From Prevotella sp. (GTDB taxonomy: Bacteria; Bacteroidota; Bacteroidia; Bacteroidales; Bacteroidaceae): a stretch of 30,331 nucleotides of DNA. The DNA is taken from positions 1 to 30,331 of the forward strand of contig JAJPYV010000408.1 of NCBI GenBank assembly GCA_021204735.1, written 5' to 3'. Position numbers and translations under genes: made by a program. Below, piece after piece: positions 24,923 to 30,331 of this stretch. The notes beneath the pieces were generated by a model that made no database searches, was not told the DNA's origin, and saw only the letters and a list, made by a program, of their open reading frames with translations. Numbering within the stretch: position 1 is the first letter of the stretch; each line of letters starts with the position of its first letter.

Positions 24923-27567
24923 AAAAGATGTTTTGTGTTTTATTATTAAGTATCTTTGCTTTTCTTGCGATTTGTGCCAAGGCTGCAACGAAAGTTGTGT
25001 ATGATGCTTCTATCCCGCAGGTGCAGTATGCGGCATCTCTTGTTGTCAATGATAATCTTTTGCAGCAGGAACGTTACAAGATTGTTATTGCAGTGGCAGA
25101 TACGTCAGAAACATCGCCGTTGCCGCAGGATGGTTTTACCATTGTGCATAAAGGAAAGACAATAACTATAACAGGTAACGATACTTCTGGTGCAATTTAT
25201 GGAACAAATAGATTATTGGAATATTATCACCAGTTTGGCTCTCTTGATAATCTTACTACAATTACGGATGCACCGGAAATGAAACTTAGGGGCGCATGTG
25301 TCGGGTTGCAGAAAACTGAATACCTGCCTGGTCATAAGGTTTACGAATATCCTTACACACATGAGAATTTCCCATGGTTTTATGATAAGGAGCTGTGGAT
25401 TGAGTATCTTGATATGCTTGCGTCTGATAATATGAATGCTCTGTATCTCTGGAACGGTCATCCTTTTGCCTCTCTCGTAAAACTCGACGATTATCCTTTT
25501 GCCCCAGAGGTTGATGATGCTACTATGGAAAAGAATCAGGAAATGTTTACTTTCCTCACCACAGAGGCTGCCAAACGAGGCATTCGAGTGATACAGATGT
25601 TCTATAATATTATTGTATCAAAACCTTTTGCTGACCATTATGGTATAGCGACGCAGGATAGAAACCGCCCTATAACGCCTCTTATAAGTGATTATACAAG
25701 GAAAAGTATCGCGGCATTTATACAAAAGTATCCTAATGTAGGTTTCCTTGTATGTCTTGGTGAGGCTATGGCTACTATTGAAGATGATGTGGAGTGGATG
25801 ACGGAAACTATCATACCTGGTATCAAGGACGGTCTGAAAGCGTCAGGGAGAACTGATGAGCCGCCTATCATCCTCCGTTCTCACGATACCGACGGTCCTT
25901 TGGTTTTAAGTAAGGCCTTGCCATTGTATAAAAATATATATACTATGACGAAATACACAGGTGAGTCGCTTACAACTTACGAGCCTGGCGGTCCGTGGGG
26001 TGAGACACAACGGCAATTAAGTAGTGTTGCCCCTATTCATATAAGTAATGTTCATATACTTGCTAACCTCGAACCCTGGCGGTGGGGTTCTCCTGCTTTT
26101 GTTGAGAAAGTTGTTCAGGCCATGCACCGTGTTCATGGTGCCAATGGTCTTCATCTATATCCACAGGCAAGCTATTGGGATTGGCCTTACGCTGCTGATA
26201 AGTTGGATAATGGTGAGAGGTTACGGCAGATTGACCGTGATTGGATGTGGTATTCTGCATGGGGAAGATATGCTTGGAATTGCAACAGGGGTGATGACTG
26301 TGATTATTGGGTGAAAGTGATTGCCGACTATTTCGGAACGGATACTATAAGTGCTAAGAAAATACTTGATGCTTATAATGAGAGTGGTGAGATTGCTCCA
26401 AAACTTATCCGCAGGTTTGGTATCACAGAGGGTAACCGTCAGACTTTGCTTCTTGGCATGAAGATTAGTCAATTGGTTAATCCTTATAAATATACCGTTT
26501 ACCCTGAGTTTTATGCAAGTTGCGGACCTGCCGGCGAGAAGTTGATTGAATATGTGGAGAAAGAATGGAATGGTGAGCCACACGAGGGTGAGTTGCCGCT
26601 TGATATCGTTGATCAATGTGTTGAGCATGGTGATAAGGCTGTAGCTGCTGTTAGTGGGTTGGATGCCAAAGTAACAAAAAATAAAGAAGAATTTACCCGT
26701 CTCGCCAACGACATGCAGTGTTATAGGGATTTCGCTTATTCTTTCAAATATAAAGTTCTTGCCGCACAACAGGTGCTTAACTTTAAGTGGAGCAAGGATG
26801 TGGAATATCTCAAAAAAGCTGTTCCGTTTCTCGAAAAGAGTGATTCCTATTATGCCCAACTTGTTGATGATACGAAAGATACTTATCTTTATGCCAACAG
26901 TATGCAGACTTCCTTGCGACGTATACCTGTTGGTGGTGACAATGGGAAGTTCAAGACTTGGGAGGAAATGGTTCCTGTCTATCAAGAGGAGTTGGATAAT
27001 CTGAAGACTCATATACATAGTATGATATCTCCCGATGATGCCAGCGAACAGCAAGAACTTAATCCAAAAGCGGAGAATGCAAATATAACGCTGATAAGTG
27101 ATTACCAGACAATAACGTTGGAGAAAGGTGCGCACCTGTTTGAGGGACGTGACGAGGCGGTTGATTCATTGGCTGCGGAACTCGAAGGTCTTACGGCTCT
27201 CGTCATGAATCGTGATACTACTCGAATTAATGGTGGTAAGGTTGAGTTTGAATGTGAGGCTCCTGTCCAAATGCTTGTAGGCTTCTTTATTGATGATCAA
27301 GACAAGTTTGCCAGTCCTCCACGACTTGAGACGGATGCTACTGGTAATGAGTATGGTCAGGCGGAGGCTCTTATCTCTAATGCAATTAGTATGTCTAACA
27401 TGCCGATGGTGAATATCCATGCATATCATCTTAATCCTGGACATCATATTATCAATCTTCCAAAGGGGATAATCATGGTTGCGGGATTTACGGAAACTGA
27501 ACTTAAAACAAGGGATGCCAAACTGAACGGTGGAAACAACGAGGTGGATTGGCTCTTCATGAAATAA
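24919..27567 (+). CDS. Exported GH67/GH20-like glycosidase of unassigned family
   Basis: Protein of 882 residues with signal peptide MKKMFCVLLLSIFAFLAICA. The N-terminal alpha/beta domain (about 22-115) ends GKTITITGNDTSGAIYGTNR and LLEYYHQFG, the layout of the non-catalytic domain before the barrel in GH67 alpha-glucuronidases and GH20 enzymes. A TIM barrel follows (about 120-470): EMKLRGACVGLQ, NMNALYLWNGHPF, GIRVIQMFYNIIVSKPFADH, GFLVCLGEAM (Glu282), ILRSHDTDGPLVL and HILANLEPWRWG (Glu385); Glu282 and Glu385 are candidate catalytic acids. A helical region (about 480-700) and a C-terminal beta-sandwich (about 735-882) complete it. It overlaps the GH78-like gene by four bases. I recognise the fold but no exact CAZy family; an alpha-uronidase or exo-glycosidase is plausible. 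Confidence 0.65.
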   Translation: MKKMFCVLLLSIFAFLAICAKAATKVVYDASIPQVQYAASLVVNDNLLQQERYKIVIAVADTSETSPLPQDGFTIVHKGKTITITGNDTSGAIYGTNRLLEYYHQFGSLDNLTTITDAPEMKLRGACVGLQKTEYLPGHKVYEYPYTHENFPWFYDKELWIEYLDMLASDNMNALYLWNGHPFASLVKLDDYPFAPEVDDATMEKNQEMFTFLTTEAAKRGIRVIQMFYNIIVSKPFADHYGIATQDRNRPITPLISDYTRKSIAAFIQKYPNVGFLVCLGEAMATIEDDVEWMTETIIPGIKDGLKASGRTDEPPIILRSHDTDGPLVLSKALPLYKNIYTMTKYTGESLTTYEPGGPWGETQRQLSSVAPIHISNVHILANLEPWRWGSPAFVEKVVQAMHRVHGANGLHLYPQASYWDWPYAADKLDNGERLRQIDRDWMWYSAWGRYAWNCNRGDDCDYWVKVIADYFGTDTISAKKILDAYNESGEIAPKLIRRFGITEGNRQTLLLGMKISQLVNPYKYTVYPEFYASCGPAGEKLIEYVEKEWNGEPHEGELPLDIVDQCVEHGDKAVAAVSGLDAKVTKNKEEFTRLANDMQCYRDFAYSFKYKVLAAQQVLNFKWSKDVEYLKKAVPFLEKSDSYYAQLVDDTKDTYLYANSMQTSLRRIPVGGDNGKFKTWEEMVPVYQEELDNLKTHIHSMISPDDASEQQELNPKAENANITLISDYQTITLEKGAHLFEGRDEAVDSLAAELEGLTALVMNRDTTRINGGKVEFECEAPVQMLVGFFIDDQDKFASPPRLETDATGNEYGQAEALISNAISMSNMPMVNIHAYHLNPGHHIINLPKGIIMVAGFTETELKTRDAKLNGGNNEVDWLFMK

Positions 27568-27575
27568 CTCTTACA

Positions 27576-30331
27576 ATGATGACAAGATTTTTCGTATTCA
27601 TATTTCTGCTTGTTGCAGGCTTAAATGTTCAGGCTAAGAACAATAAAAGTTCTGTGTCTGTCACCGATAATGTGGTCAGTCAGGATGTAATGGCTAAGGT
27701 TTACGAACAGGTGAGGACACCTTATAAATATGGCTTGGTAGTTGCTCCTGAAACCAATAAACGTAAGTTCGACTGTCCTACGGTGTTCCGTGTGGATGAT
27801 TCTTGGTACATGACATACGTATGTTATAACGGTTCTGGTGGTACTGACGGTAGGGGATACGAGACATGGCTTGCAAAAAGTGATGACCTGCTTCATTGGG
27901 AAACATTAGGTAGGATTCTTGCTTACGGTGATGATTGTTGGGACCTTAACCAGCGTGGCGGTTTCCCCGCTCTCATTGATTATGAGTGGGGAGGCAGTTA
28001 CAACATTCATAAATTCAATGGTAATTATTGGATGACATATATCGGCGGACCTGGTTCTGGTTATGAAGCTGTGAATGCTCCGTTGAGTATCGGGTTGGCT
28101 TCTACAAGTGATGATGTGACAACAGCTCATCAATGGACTACATACAGTAAACCAATACTTACTTACAACGAAAAGAAAGCTCAGTGGTGGGAACAGATGA
28201 CTCAATACAAGAGTACTGTTTATGAGGTTGACAAGAGTATTTTCGGCTACCGTTTTATGATGTATTACAACGCAGGTGGAAAGGATGATACTCATCCGAA
28301 GGGTGAGAGAATTGGTGTAGCTTTTTCCAATGATATGAAGAAATGGAAGAGGTATGAGAACAACCCGATTTTCGCTCACGACAGCGATGGTACTATAACA
28401 GGTGATGCGCAGATTGTGAAGATGGGCGATTTGTATGTAATGTTTTATTTTTCAGCTTTCAATCCCACGAGGGATTATTACGCTTACAACACCTTTGCGG
28501 CAAGTTACGACATGATTAATTGGTACGATTGGGAAGGTGAAGATCTTATTATACCTTCAAAACCGTATGATGAGATGTTCGCTCATAAGAGTTATGTGGT
28601 TAAGTACAATGATGTGGTTTATCATTTCTATTGTGCTGTGAATAATGCAGGCCAAAGAGGTATCGCTGTTGCAACGAGTAAGCCGATGGGACTTAGTGAG
28701 GTGACTTTTCCTGAACCAAGTCCTACGGGTAAGCGGTATTCTAAGTCGCTCAATGACAACTGGACGATTGAATTTGATGGGAAGTCGTTCACTAAGGATA
28801 TACCTCTCAACCTTGATGATTATTATGGTGCTGTCCAGAAGGAGCATGGCAATCTGCATGGCGAAGCAGTATTCAGTAAGTCTTTCACTGCTCCTGACTT
28901 AGATAGCAAACAGTATTTCCTGCGATTTGAGGGTGTGGGTACGTATGCTGAAATAATTTTGAACGGTAAGAATTTAGGAAAACACGATATCGGGCGCACA
29001 ACTGAGACTATTGATGTTACTGAAGCAATCCTCAAAGGAAAAGAAAATAATTTGGAGGTAAGGGTGTCTCATCCAAGTGGAATTACCGACATGCCATGGG
29101 TTTGTGGTGGTTGTAGTTCTGAGTATGGTTTCAGCGAGGGTTCTCAACCATTTGGCATTTTCCGCCCTGTAGTTCTTGAGGTTACTGACAAGGTGAGAAT
29201 AGAACCGTTTGGTGTGCATATTTGGAACAATTTGGCAACTGACAGTGTGTTCATTGAGACGGAAATTCACAACTATGGTAACGACCGTGCTGAAATAAAT
29301 TTTACGAGTAAGTTCAGTGATGCTACTGGCAAGCAGGTGTTCCGGTTGTCTGAGGATGTGATTTTGGAGGCTGGCGAGACAAAGACAATACAACAGTCTG
29401 CGCCAGTTGATGACCCTCATCTGTGGAATACTGAAGATCCGTATCTTTACCAGTTGAGCAGTATTATAAAGCGTGACGGTAAAGCGACGGATGATCTTCT
29501 CACGCCTTTTGGCATAAGGACTTTGAGTTTTCCGTTAAGCAGGAATGATGGTGACAACCGTTTTTTGCTCAACGGCAAACCTGTATATATCAACGGTGTA
29601 TGCGAGTATGAACATTTGTTAGGACAGAGCCATGCGTTTTCTGACAAACAGATTGATGCCCGTATTAAGGAGGTCAAAAATGCTGGTTTCAATGCTTTCA
29701 GGGATGCTCACCAGCCGCACAACTTACATTACAAGGAATTGATTGACAAAGATGGAATACTTTGGTGGCCACAATTCTCTGCTCATATTTGGTACGACAC
29801 ACCTCAATTCCGTGAGAGTTTCAAGCGTCATCTTGTGCAGTGGGTAAAAGAGCGTCGCAACTCGCCTTCTATAATGCTTTGGGGCTTGCAGAATGAGAGT
29901 ACACTCCCCGCTGACTTTGCCAAAGAGTGTTCCGATATTATCAGACAACTTGACCCTACGTGTGGAACGATGAGACTAATCACGACATGTAACGGAGGAG
30001 AGGGGTCTGATTGGAATGTGGTACAGAATTGGAGTGGTACGTATGGCGGAAACATAGAGAATTATGGTAATGAACTGAAACAGTCTGATCAGTTGCTTAA
30101 CGGTGAGTATGGTGCTTGGCGCACATTTGGCAATCATACAGGTGAGAATTATACTGAAGAGAAGCAGTGTGATATCCTTGAACGCAAGATGCAACTCGCT
30201 GAAAGTGTTAAGGATAGTGTTTGTGGCCAGTTCCTATGGCCATTGCAGAGCCATGACAATCCAGGGCGCAGTCAGCCAGACGAGGCTTTGAGATGTATTG
30301 ACAAGGTGGGACCGTTCAATTACAAAGGTAT
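27576..30331 (+). CDS. Exported GH43-like propeller fused to a GH2 enzyme (partial, 3' end missing)
   Basis: The frame opens at an ATGATG eight bases after the GH67-like gene and runs past the window edge without a stop; 918 residues are visible. A signal peptide (MMTRFFVFIFLLVAGLNVQA) is followed by a five-bladed-propeller-like module (about 40-350) with KFDCPTVFRVDDSWYMTYVC (Asp66), YWMTYIGGPGSGYE, KYENNPIFAHDSDGTITGDA and VYHFYCAVNNAGQRGIAVAT. From about residue 400 a GH2 protein begins: sugar-binding domain (AEIILNGKNLGKHDIGRTTE, FGIFRPVVLEV), Ig-like domain (about 530-625) and TIM barrel. GH2 acid/base is probably Glu774 in LWGLQNESTLP and nucleophile Glu844 in LLNGEYGAWRTFG. The propeller lacks the EGP acid motif of typical GH43, so it may be another propeller family or a binding module. 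Last visible gene of the operon; both activities are unproven. Confidence 0.75.
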   Translation, partial: MMTRFFVFIFLLVAGLNVQAKNNKSSVSVTDNVVSQDVMAKVYEQVRTPYKYGLVVAPETNKRKFDCPTVFRVDDSWYMTYVCYNGSGGTDGRGYETWLAKSDDLLHWETLGRILAYGDDCWDLNQRGGFPALIDYEWGGSYNIHKFNGNYWMTYIGGPGSGYEAVNAPLSIGLASTSDDVTTAHQWTTYSKPILTYNEKKAQWWEQMTQYKSTVYEVDKSIFGYRFMMYYNAGGKDDTHPKGERIGVAFSNDMKKWKRYENNPIFAHDSDGTITGDAQIVKMGDLYVMFYFSAFNPTRDYYAYNTFAASYDMINWYDWEGEDLIIPSKPYDEMFAHKSYVVKYNDVVYHFYCAVNNAGQRGIAVATSKPMGLSEVTFPEPSPTGKRYSKSLNDNWTIEFDGKSFTKDIPLNLDDYYGAVQKEHGNLHGEAVFSKSFTAPDLDSKQYFLRFEGVGTYAEIILNGKNLGKHDIGRTTETIDVTEAILKGKENNLEVRVSHPSGITDMPWVCGGCSSEYGFSEGSQPFGIFRPVVLEVTDKVRIEPFGVHIWNNLATDSVFIETEIHNYGNDRAEINFTSKFSDATGKQVFRLSEDVILEAGETKTIQQSAPVDDPHLWNTEDPYLYQLSSIIKRDGKATDDLLTPFGIRTLSFPLSRNDGDNRFLLNGKPVYINGVCEYEHLLGQSHAFSDKQIDARIKEVKNAGFNAFRDAHQPHNLHYKELIDKDGILWWPQFSAHIWYDTPQFRESFKRHLVQWVKERRNSPSIMLWGLQNESTLPADFAKECSDIIRQLDPTCGTMRLITTCNGGEGSDWNVVQNWSGTYGGNIENYGNELKQSDQLLNGEYGAWRTFGNHTGENYTEEKQCDILERKMQLAESVKDSVCGQFLWPLQSHDNPGRSQPDEALRCIDKVGPFNYKG

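Noticed and set aside
26221..27135. A 304-codon open frame on the minus strand inside the GH67-like gene.
   Set aside because: It is the complement of a real gene, has no signal peptide or recognisable domain, and reflects codon use of the plus-strand gene.
1..30331. CRISPR arrays, tRNA or rRNA genes, insertion sequences, phage or toxin-antitoxin genes.
   Set aside because: None was seen on reading both strands; no regularly spaced repeats, transposase or integrase motifs were found.

Overview
The window reads as a chromosomal piece of a Bacteroidales genome, most like Prevotella/Segatella or a close Bacteroides relative. The grounds are Bacteroidetes -7 boxes (TAnnTTTG), genes without Shine-Dalgarno sites, lipoproteins with acidic residues after the lipobox cysteine, an HmuY/HmuR-type heme pair, and many exported glycan enzymes. 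No rRNA, tRNA, CRISPR, insertion sequence or phage gene was seen. The genus is inferred from memory of these families, not from a database search.

Region 1 (1-2257, minus strand) is a compact operon: a calycin-like lipoprotein, an HmuY-type heme-binding lipoprotein, and a TonB-dependent receptor of the HmuR type cut by the left edge. It sits behind a clear -7 box at 2281-2288. A repeat-rich intergenic stretch (about 2340-2490) separates it from region 2.

Region 2 (2505-7436) is housekeeping. A membrane HD-domain phosphohydrolase of the PgpH type (minus) is divergent from gltX (glutamyl-tRNA synthetase) and waaA (Kdo transferase), both plus.

Region 3 (7477-30331) is about 23 kb of carbohydrate-active genes, probably for pectic or arabinogalactan-type glycans. 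It holds an exported GH2 enzyme, a 1023-residue beta-helix plus barrel protein, an orphan ECF sigma factor, a convergent PL1 pectate-lyase-like protein, and then a tightly packed plus-strand operon from 16021 to beyond the right edge. Its order is: exported sugar isomerase-like TIM barrel, DUF3826 protein, GH127, right-handed beta-helix protein, MFS sugar transporter, GH78-like protein without a signal peptide, an exported GH67/GH20-like protein of no certain family, and a GH43-like/GH2 fusion that runs off the window.

My reading of how it works is inference. Periplasmic or surface enzymes (PL1, GH127, the beta-helix proteins, the GH67-like protein, the GH43/GH2 fusion) trim a branched pectic side chain. 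The MFS carrier moves a small product across the inner membrane, where the cytosolic GH78-like enzyme splits it. The GH127 / beta-helix / GH78 set recalls part of the rhamnogalacturonan-II locus of B. thetaiotaomicron. No SusC/SusD pair and no hybrid two-component sensor lies in the window, so the outer-membrane importer and the regulator are either beyond the right edge or elsewhere. The best candidates for undescribed biology are the GH67-like protein, the GH43-like/GH2 fusion, the GH78-like protein with an altered catalytic motif, and the 1023-residue two-domain protein.
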